Below, piece by piece: positions 18,562 to 26,349 of a stretch of 64,000 nt of DNA. The position numbers were made by a program, and so were the translations under genes. The DNA is taken from assembly GCF_025717555.1 (NCBI RefSeq), contig NZ_JAJIRP010000001.1, positions 558,001 through 622,000 on the forward strand, given 5' to 3'. The notes under the pieces were generated by a model. It was not told the origin of the DNA. It did not search any database and worked only from the letters and a program-made list of their open reading frames with translations. Within the stretch, counting starts at the first letter, position 1. Every line of letters starts with the position of its first letter. Source of the DNA: Paucibacter sp. B2R-40 (GTDB taxonomy: Bacteria > Pseudomonadota > Gammaproteobacteria > Burkholderiales > Burkholderiaceae_C).

Positions 18562-18984
18562 CTATTCGATCATGCCGCGCGTCTGTGCACCTTCGGCGTT
18601 AGCGAATTTGGCCATCGCCGTCTTCATCGGCCGAAAGCCCAGCTTGGCGTAGAAGGGCTGCTTGCCAGGTGCTGCATAGAGCATCACATTGGCTGCGCCG
18701 GCTTGCTGGGCCAGCGAGTCCATGATGGCTTTGCCCAGGCCTTTGCCCTGATGTTCGGGCAGCAGGGCCAGGTCGTAAATGACCGTCCACAGGACCCGAT
18801 CAGTCAGCGCTCGGCCGGCTCCGATCAGGACACCGTCGACACGGGCAAAGCAGCACACTTGGCTGTTCCTGAAGCTTGTCTCAAGCAGCGCCGGATCTCG
18901 GCTGCCGAGCGGCGCGCGCTCGAATACATTTGCAAGCCAGTGCCAGTCAATACCGTCTAATTGCGGACTTAGCTGAAGTTTCAA
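18562..18984 (-). CDS. GNAT-family N-acetyltransferase
   Basis: A 140-residue acetyltransferase. The acetyl-CoA loop is EHQGKGLGKAIMD, and the C-terminal GKQPFYAKLGFRPMKT is the usual Gcn5-related ending. The start is a TTG at 18984 with AGGAG eight bases before it. That TTG overlaps the stop of the upstream gene (TTGA), so the two acetyltransferases are translationally coupled. A longer reading frame exists upstream but lies inside the neighbour. The substrate cannot be predicted. Confidence 0.8.
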   Translation of the reverse strand: MKLQLSPQLDGIDWHWLANVFERAPLGSRDPALLETSFRNSQVCCFARVDGVLIGAGRALTDRVLWTVIYDLALLPEHQGKGLGKAIMDSLAQQAGAANVMLYAAPGKQPFYAKLGFRPMKTAMAKFANAEGAQTRGMIE

Positions 18985-19595
18985 CGCTGCAACTCCTGTA
19001 GCCGCACTTTCACCGCCGGCCACTCGCTGTCGATGATGGAGAAGTAGACGGTGTCCCTGACGCGGCCGGTGTCGGTGACGATATGACGGCGAAAGATGCC
19101 CTCTTGCGTCGCCCCAATGCGCGCAATCGCCGCGCGCGATTTGTCATTCAAGAAGTCGGTCTTCAGCTCGACCCGGTGCGCGCCAAGCGTCTCGAAGGCG
19201 TGCGTCAGCAACAGCGTCTTGGCCTCGGTGTTGACGCAGCTGCGCTGCCAGGCGGGAGCCACCCAGGTCCAGCCAATCTCCAGGCGCCGGTCGCGCAGCG
19301 ATATATTGCCGAAACGGCTGCTGCCGACTACCGGGCCGCTTGCTTGATCCGGCCCGGCCAGCACCAGCGCGAATGGCAGTGCAAGGCCGCTCGCTTGATC
19401 CTTTAGCGCCGATTCGACATAGGCGCGCATGTCTGCGGCGGTGCGCACCTGGCTGGGCACCCAGCGCCACAACTCGGGCACCAGCCCGATGGTGCTCAGC
19501 GCATCGACATGGGCGAGGCTCAAGGGTTCTAAGCGCAGGCTCGGCCCTTGCAGGGTGACGGGCGCTACTTGCATCGGGGAGATAGTCATCATCAT
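18981..19595 (-). CDS. RimJ/RimL-like GNAT acetyltransferase
   Basis: A 204-residue acetyltransferase of the RimJ/RimL type: LRLEPLSLAHVDAL at the front, IGWTWVAPAWQRSCVNTEAK covering the acetyl-CoA site, and VELKTDFLNDKSRAAIARIG before the end. There are three consecutive ATG codons at 19595-19587 and another at 19574; none has a strong ribosome site, so the exact start is uncertain. It lies 34 bases after the PaiB-like gene and is coupled to the next GNAT by a TTGA overlap. The three genes read as one operon. Confidence 0.82.
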   Translation of the reverse strand: MMMTISPMQVAPVTLQGPSLRLEPLSLAHVDALSTIGLVPELWRWVPSQVRTAADMRAYVESALKDQASGLALPFALVLAGPDQASGPVVGSSRFGNISLRDRRLEIGWTWVAPAWQRSCVNTEAKTLLLTHAFETLGAHRVELKTDFLNDKSRAAIARIGATQEGIFRRHIVTDTGRVRDTVYFSIIDSEWPAVKVRLQELQR

Positions 19596-19629
19596 GGCGA
19601 AGTGTTCTTGGTCAATAGGAGCAGCTGAG

Positions 19630-20271
19630 TTAAAGACCCAAATGAGCCATCCAGGCGCCAATGTCTTGTTCGGCCGCTGAACCGGCCAGCATGGCGTCGC
19701 GGATACGGCCACGCTCGACGGCGCTGCGGTTCTGGCTGAGTTTGAACTTGCCCTCCCAACGCCGAATATGCAGGCGGAAGCCGACGATGGCGCCTAGCAT
19801 CTTGGCTTGAAAGTCGTCCGGCAAATCGCGCCACTGCGCCGCATAGCCGGGTTCATGTTGGGCGATCAGGCGCTTGAGCAAGGCGTCCTTGGCCTGTGCG
19901 TCATCGATCAGCTCCAACTCGCCGTAAACATGCACGGCTGCGTAATTCCATGTCGGCACGGCCAGTTGGCTGTCATAGTGGCGCGGCGACACATAGGCAC
20001 CCGGGCCGCTGAACACAGCCATCACGTCCTTGCCCTGCGCGTGCAGGCCGGCCAGCCAGCCCCAATGCGGATTGGCGCGCGCCATATGGCCTTCCAGCAA
20101 GATGTCGCAGCCGCTTCTTGCGGAGCTTTCATCCAGCAAATTCAAGGGCAGATGGCTGCCGAAACTCTGGCCGTCGGCGTCCGGGCCAATCAGCAAGGCC
20201 AAGGGGCAAAGCGTGATCATGCGGCCGATGTTTGCAAAGTCTTTGGAAGCGAAATGAGCGGGCATATACAT
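19630..20271 (-). CDS. FMN-binding negative regulator family protein (PaiB-like)
   Basis: A 213-residue split-barrel flavin-binding protein of the PaiB family. It begins MYMPAHFASKD, the typical family start, and contains GHMARANPHWGW and a conserved YVSPRHYDSQLAVPTWNYAAVHV stretch that would form the flavin pocket. In Bacillus, PaiB acts with a PaiA acetyltransferase. Here too an acetyltransferase follows directly. It is divergent from a MocR regulator with about 96 bases between the starts, which suggests that the regulator controls this operon. Confidence 0.88.
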   Translation of the reverse strand: MYMPAHFASKDFANIGRMITLCPLALLIGPDADGQSFGSHLPLNLLDESSARSGCDILLEGHMARANPHWGWLAGLHAQGKDVMAVFSGPGAYVSPRHYDSQLAVPTWNYAAVHVYGELELIDDAQAKDALLKRLIAQHEPGYAAQWRDLPDDFQAKMLGAIVGFRLHIRRWEGKFKLSQNRSAVERGRIRDAMLAGSAAEQDIGAWMAHLGL

Positions 20272-20367
20272 GGCGGGCTGTCCTGGCGGCAATCAAGAAG
20301 TTAAGCGGCAGGCGCAGAGCATATTCGCCCTTTTGGTACGATCAAAGATCCACTTTATGTGAATATC

Positions 20368-21972
20368 ATGGATCCAATCCAGCACGCCAGTTTGACACTG
20401 GACCCCGCCGGCATGAGCTTGCAGCCCGGCCAGGGATTGGCCCAGCAAATCCATGCGCAGTTGAAAGACAAGATCCTGCACGGCGCTTTGGCCGCGAGCG
20501 CACGCCTGCCCACTACGCGCGAGTTGGCGTTGGCGCTGCAGGTCTCGCGCAATACCGTGGTGCGCGCTTACGAGGCTTTGATCAGCGAAGGCTTCGTGGT
20601 CGGGCGTGCGGGGTCGGGCTGCTTTGTGGCGGAGATCGCCAAGCTGAGCCAGCCCGCAGCGGGCAAGCTGCCTTCGCCAGAGCGAGGGGCGGCGGCGCCG
20701 CACACCGATTTGTGGGCGCGCCTGCAGAGCTTCGAGCCTGCGCCGACCGTCGGCCTGCAGGCGCGTGCCTTCCGCCATGGCCTGCCGGCTCTGGATCTTT
20801 TTCCGCACGCCTTGTGGTCCCGTTTGCAAGCGCGCTTTTGGCGCGAGCAATCGCGGTCCGCCTTATGGCACCCGCACCCAAACTCGCAGTCGCAGTCGCA
20901 GTCGCAGTCGCAGTCGCAGCAGCGCAAGGCGGTGAGCCTGAGCTATGGCGAGCCGGCCGGCCTGCCGCGGCTGCGCGAGCTGATCGCTGCCTACCTGAGC
21001 CACTCGCGCGGCCTGCAATGCGGCGCCGATCAGGTGATCATCACGGCCGGCTCGCAGCAAGCGATCGCGATGGCCGCCCTTGCCCTGACGCAGCGCGGCG
21101 ACCGGGTCGGCATGGAGTCGCCCGGCTACCGCGCGGCGGCGGCGGCTTTGGGCTTGAGTGGTGCCAAGGTCGTGCCGGTGCCGCTCGATAGCCAAGGCCT
21201 GCGCACCGGCGCTTTGCAGGCCTTGGGGCGGCTGGCCATGGTCTACACCACGCCCTCGCATCAGTACCCGACCGGCGTGGCGATGAGCTTGCAGCGCCGT
21301 TTGGAATTGCTGGACTGGGCCGAACGCGAGCAGGCCTGGATCTTGGAGGATGACTACGACGGCGAATACCGCTTCAAGGGTGTGCCGCTGGCGCCGCTGG
21401 CCACATTGGCCGCGCAGGCCAGTGGCAACAATCGCCAGCGCACGCTCTACATCGGCAGCTTCTCCAAGCTCTTGTTCCCAGGCTTGCGCCTGGGCTACCT
21501 GGTGGCGCCCGCTGCCTGGCTGCCGACGCTGGCCAAGCTGCGCGGTGTGCTGGACCGGCAGTCATCGACTGCCGACCAGGTAGTGATGGCCGACTTTATG
21601 GCCGAGGGCCACTTTCTGCGCCATGTGCGGCGCATGCGGCGCGCCGCACTGGAGCGGCGTGACACGTTTTTAAGCGCCTGGGCGCAAGACTTGAGCCCGA
21701 GCTTGCCGGCCGAACTGCGTGCGTTGTCGCTGCAGCCCATTGATGCAGGCCTGCAGGCTTTTTGGCCCTTGCCTTCGCGGGCTTTGGAAGCTCGGCTGGT
21801 GGCTGCTGCGGCAGCGGTCGGCATCGAGCTGGGGGGCTTGTCCCTGGTCGGCGGATTGCCAGCGCATAGCCAAGAGGCCGGGCTGGTGTTTGGCTTCGCC
21901 TCAGTCCCGCCGGCCGAGATACGCCGGGCGCTCAAGCTGCTGGTACAGGCTTGGCGGCCGCTTTGGGGGTAA
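20368..21972 (+). CDS. MocR/PdxR-type regulator (GntR HTH fused to aminotransferase)
   Basis: A 534-residue regulator. The GntR winged helix spans about 20-90 (LKDKILHGALAASARLPTTRELA, split by a turn, then SRNTVVRAYEAL). The fold-type I aminotransferase-like domain spans about 130-530. PLP-site features are present: LEDDYDGEYRF with the aspartate, and YIGSFSKLLFPGLRLGY with the Schiff-base lysine. Between the two halves lies a Ser-Gln repeat encoded by six TCGCAG hexamers. It is divergent from the PaiB/GNAT operon, its probable target. The ATG at 20368 is chosen over an in-frame GTG nine bases earlier. Confidence 0.92.
   Translation: MDPIQHASLTLDPAGMSLQPGQGLAQQIHAQLKDKILHGALAASARLPTTRELALALQVSRNTVVRAYEALISEGFVVGRAGSGCFVAEIAKLSQPAAGKLPSPERGAAAPHTDLWARLQSFEPAPTVGLQARAFRHGLPALDLFPHALWSRLQARFWREQSRSALWHPHPNSQSQSQSQSQSQQRKAVSLSYGEPAGLPRLRELIAAYLSHSRGLQCGADQVIITAGSQQAIAMAALALTQRGDRVGMESPGYRAAAAALGLSGAKVVPVPLDSQGLRTGALQALGRLAMVYTTPSHQYPTGVAMSLQRRLELLDWAEREQAWILEDDYDGEYRFKGVPLAPLATLAAQASGNNRQRTLYIGSFSKLLFPGLRLGYLVAPAAWLPTLAKLRGVLDRQSSTADQVVMADFMAEGHFLRHVRRMRRAALERRDTFLSAWAQDLSPSLPAELRALSLQPIDAGLQAFWPLPSRALEARLVAAAAAVGIELGGLSLVGGLPAHSQEAGLVFGFASVPPAEIRRALKLLVQAWRPLWG
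20884..20919 (+). repeat. Six tandem TCGCAG hexamers inside the MocR gene
   Basis: Six perfect copies of TCGCAG encode (Ser-Gln)6 near the start of the aminotransferase domain. The unit is a multiple of three, so gain or loss of copies by slippage would keep the frame and change only the linker length. Confidence 0.95.
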
Positions 21973-21976
21973 AACT

Positions 21977-21998
21977 GGCCCGACCGCTCAGCCGGGCC
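21977..21998. terminator. Possible bidirectional hairpin between convergent genes
   Basis: GGCCCG / CGGGCC form a six-base stem around a ten-base loop between the ends of the MocR gene and the PEP-CTERM gene. It has no T-tract on either side, so termination is only suggested by position. Confidence 0.3.
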
Positions 21999-22020
21999 TC
22001 AGACTCAAGCCAGATTCAAC

Positions 22021-22674
22021 TCAAATCGACTTGCGACGACGCGCCAGTAAGCCCACTGCGCCCAGGCCGGCCAGCATCAAGGCATAGGTCGATGGCTCAG
22101 GTACGGCTGCGGCCAGATTCAAGTTGTTGATGGTCGGCCAAGCGGCGACACCCAGGAACACCCGCTCCACGGTCAGGGAGCTGATGGCGCTGTTGGAGAC
22201 AAAGCCCAGGAAAGAGGACTGCGTGGTGCTGGTCAAAGTCTGCTCGGTGACGCCGTCGGCATCGGTCAGCTTCAGCTTGATGGTCTGCCCAGCCAGGAAG
22301 GCGCCGGCAGCATTGCTGCCAAAGAACAGGCCGCCTACGCCGCGCACATCGGCGCCGAAATGGTCAAACACGATGATGCCGTTGGAAGCGTTGGCGCTCA
22401 GCCAGACATCACTGCCCGAGTTGGAGGGCCAGAAATCGGTACTCGTCGGGTGGTTGACGCTGGCTTGGTAGGCATGGCTGCCAGCGTTGCGATCCAAAGG
22501 ACCTTCGATCGGGCCGGAGGGGTCCAGGTCATCGAAACTGTCGGTGCCGATAGCGGTCGTGGCGGCAGTGAAGCTGGCCAGCGTGGCGTAGGTCGTCACG
22601 GTCGCCTGGGCTGCGCCAGCGATGCTCAACAGGGCGGCCAGGGCCAGTGGTTTGATCAGCAAGTTCTTGGTCAT
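22021..22674 (-). CDS. PEP-CTERM-sorted exported protein
   Basis: A 217-residue secreted protein of unknown function. The signal peptide is at 1-24 (LAALLSIAGAAQA). The middle is Ser/Thr/Asn-rich beta-type sequence, including VFDHFGADVRGVGGLFFG. The C-terminus is a textbook sorting tag: VPEPSTYALMLAGLGAVG followed by LLARRRKSI. Such tags are processed by exosortase in exopolysaccharide-producing Gram-negatives. A GGAG ribosome site lies before the ATG at 22674. The roughly 190 bases upstream hold no other gene. Confidence 0.9.
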   Translation of the reverse strand: MTKNLLIKPLALAALLSIAGAAQATVTTYATLASFTAATTAIGTDSFDDLDPSGPIEGPLDRNAGSHAYQASVNHPTSTDFWPSNSGSDVWLSANASNGIIVFDHFGADVRGVGGLFFGSNAAGAFLAGQTIKLKLTDADGVTEQTLTSTTQSSFLGFVSNSAISSLTVERVFLGVAAWPTINNLNLAAAVPEPSTYALMLAGLGAVGLLARRRKSI

Positions 22675-22863
22675 CTCGGGGTCACTCCTTTAGGTTTTTG
22701 TTTACCGCTTGAATTCAATGCTATGACTGAAAAGAGGCAACGCAATAATCCTTCCTCGCCACCTCTGCAGCAACTGGTGTATTCAATTAATGGCTAATGC
22801 CTAAAGGTCAACCCGATGAGTCTGGCGCGCTCTCGTTGACGCAGACCTGGGTAAACACCAGGC

Positions 22864-23427
22864 TCAAATCTTGCCCGTGAAAATCCGCCCCAGCCAGCCC
22901 AAGTACCAGTCCAGCAGGGCCTGCCAGCGACTCTTTGCTGCAGCCTTTGCTTCTGCCGCCGCTGCCGGCGACGCCAGTCCATAACGCGCTTGCAGCGCGG
23001 TGTTGAAGGCCGCAAAAAACTCGCCTGCCATCTTCTGTGCCGCCATATCGACCAGGCGCGAGCCGATCTGCGCGATCTTGCCGCCGACGCTGGCTTGCAC
23101 CTCGTAATGCAAGAGTGTCTGGGCGGCCCCTTGCGCCTCCAGGCGGACTTGGGCGCTGCCCTTGCCGTGGCCAGCTGCGCCGCCATGGCCTTCAAACGCG
23201 AGCTTGTAGCTGTTCGGCGGCTGCAGGTCGGTCAGTTTCAACTTGCCCTTGAACTTGGCCTTGACCGGGCCGATGGCGACGGTCATCAAGGCCTCGTATT
23301 CATGCTCAGCGATCAAACTCAAACTTTCACAGCCGCTGATGCTGGCCTTGAGCAGCTCGGCGTCATTGAGCGCGGCCCAGGCTTGGGTTTGCGAGACGGG
23401 CAGGGTTTCTTGGCCGGTCAGATTCAT
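22864..23427 (-). CDS. coxG: CoxG-like SRPBCC protein
   Basis: A 187-residue protein with a CoxG/SRPBCC fold at about 1-145 (SQTQAWAALNDAELLKASI, IGPVKAKFKGKLKL, LHYEVQASVGGKIAQIGSRL). A hydrophobic C-terminal segment after an Ala-rich linker (ALLDWYLGWLGRIFTG) could dock at the membrane. In cox operons CoxG is proposed to recruit the molybdenum hydroxylase to the membrane for electron transfer. It is the last gene of the six-gene operon and overlaps coxE by ATGA. Confidence 0.88.
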   Translation of the reverse strand: MNLTGQETLPVSQTQAWAALNDAELLKASISGCESLSLIAEHEYEALMTVAIGPVKAKFKGKLKLTDLQPPNSYKLAFEGHGGAAGHGKGSAQVRLEAQGAAQTLLHYEVQASVGGKIAQIGSRLVDMAAQKMAGEFFAAFNTALQARYGLASPAAAAEAKAAAKSRWQALLDWYLGWLGRIFTGKI

Positions 23428-24617
23428 GGTTTGGATTCACTTGTTGCCAGTAGGTTCATCAGCGCTTGCAGACTGGCCAGATTGTGGACCGGCAAATGCT
23501 GCGTCACCTCGGGCAGCAAGGCGCGCACGCCGGCCGCCTTGGGCTCAAAGCCCTCAAAGCGCAGCAGCGGGTTCAGCCAGAGCAGGCGCCTGCAACTCAG
23601 ACGCAGGCGTTGCGCCTCAAAGGCCAGGCGCTGGCAGGCGGGGTCATGCTCGCTGCCTTGCTCCAGCCCGTCGGTGATCAGCAGCACGGTGGTATTGCTG
23701 TTCAGCACGCGGCGCGCCCAGTGCTGGTTGAACTGCTGCAGACAGGCGCTGATGCGGGTGCCTCCCGACCAGTCTTGCACCCGCTGCGACACTGCGTTGA
23801 CCGCAAGATCGGGGTCGCGCTGTTTCATCAGGCGTGAAATTGGCGTCAGGCGAGTACCGAAAACGAAGCTGTCGACCTGGGTCGACTGCCGCTGGTGGTT
23901 GGCATTGGCAAGGCCATGGGCCAAATGCAAGAGCATGCGCGAATAGCGGCTCATCGAGCCCGAAATATCGGCCAGGATCAGCAGCGGCGCCAGGCGCTCG
24001 CGCGGCCGCTGCCGCAGCAGCGCGAGCGAGGCGCTACGTGCCTGCGCGCGCAGGCTGGCGCGCCAATCCAAGCGGCCGCTGGCTGCGGCCTGCCAGCGCC
24101 GTGTCGCGATGGGCGGTAGCAGCGCCCCGAACTGAGTCAACAGGCGCTTGGCCAGTAGCCATTCTTCGCTCGTCATGGTGTCAAAGTCACGCTGGCGCAG
24201 TTGTTCACGCTCGCTCCAGCTCAGAGGCGCGTCGATTTCGATCTGCTGCTCGGCATCGCGCCGGTTCTCGGCCGCGTCGGGTGCGTGAGGAAACAGCGCC
24301 TGCGCCAGCCGGCGGTTCTCGGGCAAGGCGGGTATGCCTGACTTGGCCTGCACCTGCGGCAACAGCATGCGCATCACCCGGCCGAGCAGATCGGGGTCGC
24401 GCCAGAAAATGTGGAAAGCCTGATCGAACAGCACGCGGTGTTCGGCACGGTCCAGCAAGCAGGCCGACAGGGTCGCGTGAAAGTCCTGGCGCGAGCTCAG
24501 GCCGGCCACTTCCAGCGCTTGCAAACTCAGCAGCACGCGGTCGCTGCCCACCGCCATGCCGGCCTCGCGCAAGACGCGGGCAAAGTGCATGACGTTGGCG
24601 GCCAGGTGATCAGACAC
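23424..24617 (-). CDS. coxE: CoxE-like von Willebrand A domain protein
   Basis: A 397-residue VWA-containing protein of the CoxE family. The N-terminal half is helical (FARVLREAGMAVGSDRVLLS). The metal-ion-dependent adhesion site is ILADISGSMSRYSRM at about 233, with LITDGLEQGSEHD later. CoxE works with the MoxR-type ATPase CoxD in assembling the active site of the hydroxylase. The start is a GTG at 24617, overlapping the end of coxD by eight bases. It ends in a four-base overlap with coxG. Confidence 0.9.
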   Translation of the reverse strand: MSDHLAANVMHFARVLREAGMAVGSDRVLLSLQALEVAGLSSRQDFHATLSACLLDRAEHRVLFDQAFHIFWRDPDLLGRVMRMLLPQVQAKSGIPALPENRRLAQALFPHAPDAAENRRDAEQQIEIDAPLSWSEREQLRQRDFDTMTSEEWLLAKRLLTQFGALLPPIATRRWQAAASGRLDWRASLRAQARSASLALLRQRPRERLAPLLILADISGSMSRYSRMLLHLAHGLANANHQRQSTQVDSFVFGTRLTPISRLMKQRDPDLAVNAVSQRVQDWSGGTRISACLQQFNQHWARRVLNSNTTVLLITDGLEQGSEHDPACQRLAFEAQRLRLSCRRLLWLNPLLRFEGFEPKAAGVRALLPEVTQHLPVHNLASLQALMNLLATSESKP

Positions 24618-25530
24618 GGCCGCTCATGACTTGGGCTTGCACCTGTTCCAACAGCTGCGCGGCCTCCGAGCCTTGCACCCGCACGATATCGTCCTGGTAT
24701 TTCAACAGCACGCCCAAGGTCGACTGCAGTGTCGCTGGGTCCAGCACCAGGGCATTCAGCTCCAGCAAGGCGCGCGACCACTCGAGGGTCTCGGCAAGGC
24801 CGGGCAGCTTGTAGAGATCCAGCCGCCGCAGGCCCTGGATGAAAGCGACGATCTGCTGCGCCAGCCGCTCCGGCACGCCGGGCAGGCGCAAACGCAGGAT
24901 CTCGAATTCACGCGCCGCGTCGGGGAAGTCCACCCAGTGATAGAGACAGCGCCGGCGCAGCGCGTCGTGAATCTCGCGTGTGCGGTTGGAGGTGATGATG
25001 ACAATGGGCGGCAGCAAAGCCTTGATCTCACCCAGCTCGGGGATGGTGATCTGGAACTCGCTCAAGACTTCGAGCAAATAGGCCTCAAACGCCTCATCCG
25101 CACGGTCCAATTCGTCGATCAGCAAGACCGGCGCGACCGCGTTGGCCGGATCAATCGCTTTGAACAGGGCGCGCGGAATCAAGAAACGCCGCGCGAACAG
25201 ATCCTCGCTCAGCGAGGCCTTCTGTACGGAGCCTTCGGCCAGCCGGATCTCCAGCATCTGGCGGGCGTAATTCCATTCGTAAGCGGCAGCGTTGAGGTCC
25301 AGGCCTTCATAGCATTGCAGCCGGATCAGGGGCCTGTCCAGCATCAAGGCCAGGGTCTTGGCGATCTCGGTCTTGCCGGTGCCCGGCTCGCCTTCCAGCA
25401 GCAACGGCCGCTGCAGGCGCAGCGCGAGAAAGGTGGCCGTGGCCAACTCGCGTTGCGCCACGTAGCCATGTGCCAGCAGCAGCGCCGCAGTGGCGTCTAT
25501 CGAGTCCGGCAGCGCTGGCGCCAGGCTCAC
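24610..25530 (-). CDS. coxD: CoxD-like MoxR-family AAA ATPase
   Basis: A 306-residue MoxR-type ATPase. Walker A is LLLEGEPGTGKTEIAK at about 33-48, Walker B VLLIDELDRAD at about 115, and sensor 1 IVIITSNRTRE at about 155. In the carboxydotroph Oligotropha, CoxD helps install the sulfur and copper of the Mo-Cu site. A form II enzyme may use it for molybdenum cofactor maturation. The start is a GTG at 25530 that overlaps the coxM stop (GTGA). The longer frame upstream is out-of-frame coxM sequence. Confidence 0.9.
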   Translation of the reverse strand: MSLAPALPDSIDATAALLLAHGYVAQRELATATFLALRLQRPLLLEGEPGTGKTEIAKTLALMLDRPLIRLQCYEGLDLNAAAYEWNYARQMLEIRLAEGSVQKASLSEDLFARRFLIPRALFKAIDPANAVAPVLLIDELDRADEAFEAYLLEVLSEFQITIPELGEIKALLPPIVIITSNRTREIHDALRRRCLYHWVDFPDAAREFEILRLRLPGVPERLAQQIVAFIQGLRRLDLYKLPGLAETLEWSRALLELNALVLDPATLQSTLGVLLKYQDDIVRVQGSEAAQLLEQVQAQVMSGRV

Positions 25531-26330
25531 GGGCAAGCGGCCACTGCGCGCCCTGCCAGCACCGGGATCAGCGCAGCCCGGTAGTCGGCCGAGCCGTGCA
25601 GATCGCTGTTGAGCTTGGCCGGGCTGATGCTGACAGCCATCGTCGCGCCCGGGCTCCACTTGGCGCTCAAGGCCGCCTCCAAGGCGGTGGCGCGGAACAC
25701 CCCGGCTCCTGCGCCGGTGACGGCCACGCGCACGCCGGTGGCGGTCTGGGCGACGAACACGCCGACCAGCGAGAAGCGCGAGGCCGGCTGTTTGAACTTC
25801 TGCCACGCTGCTTTGGCCGGCACCGGAAAACTGACCGAGGTGATGATCTCGCCTGGCTGCAAGGCCGTCTCAAACATGCCGAGGAAGAAATCATCGGCGG
25901 CGATGCTGCGCCGGTCGGTGTAAATCGTCGCGCCCAGGCCCAAGACTGCGGCCGGGTAGCAGGCGGCCGGGTCGTTATTGGCCAGGCTGCCGCCCAAGGT
26001 GCCACGGTTGCGCACCTGGCGGTCGCCGATGCGGCCGGCGAGATCGGCCAATGCGGGGATGGCTTGCTGGACTTCCTTGCTGGCGGCCACCGCCGCGTGC
26101 GTCGTCATCGCGCCGATCACGACATGGGCGCCCCTCACCTCATCATTCACGCGAATGCCTTTCAGATCGGCCAGCCCGCCCAGGTCGACCAAGGCCTCGG
26201 GCGCGGCCAGACCGAGCTTGATCGCGCCGAGCAAGGACTGACCCCCGGCGATCAGCTTGGCTTCGGCCGCCGCCGTCTTGCTGCTGGCATCCGCCAAGGA
26301 GCTGGCTTGGGTATAGGTGAAGCTTGTCAT
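25527..26330 (-). CDS. coxM: Cox-type FAD-binding medium subunit
   Basis: A 267-residue flavoprotein subunit of a molybdenum hydroxylase. FAD-binding motifs are AGGQSLLGAIKLG at about 27-39 and RNRGTLGGSLANNDPAA at about 110-126. A C-terminal CO-dehydrogenase flavoprotein domain follows. It passes electrons from the Fe-S subunit to the quinone pool or another acceptor. AGGAG lies eight bases before the ATG at 26330; an ATG six bases earlier is too close to that site. The gene is 19 bases after coxL. Confidence 0.93.
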   Translation of the reverse strand: MTSFTYTQASSLADASSKTAAAEAKLIAGGQSLLGAIKLGLAAPEALVDLGGLADLKGIRVNDEVRGAHVVIGAMTTHAAVAASKEVQQAIPALADLAGRIGDRQVRNRGTLGGSLANNDPAACYPAAVLGLGATIYTDRRSIAADDFFLGMFETALQPGEIITSVSFPVPAKAAWQKFKQPASRFSLVGVFVAQTATGVRVAVTGAGAGVFRATALEAALSAKWSPGATMAVSISPAKLNSDLHGSADYRAALIPVLAGRAVAACP

Positions 26331-26349
26331 GTGCATTCTCCTCAACAGT

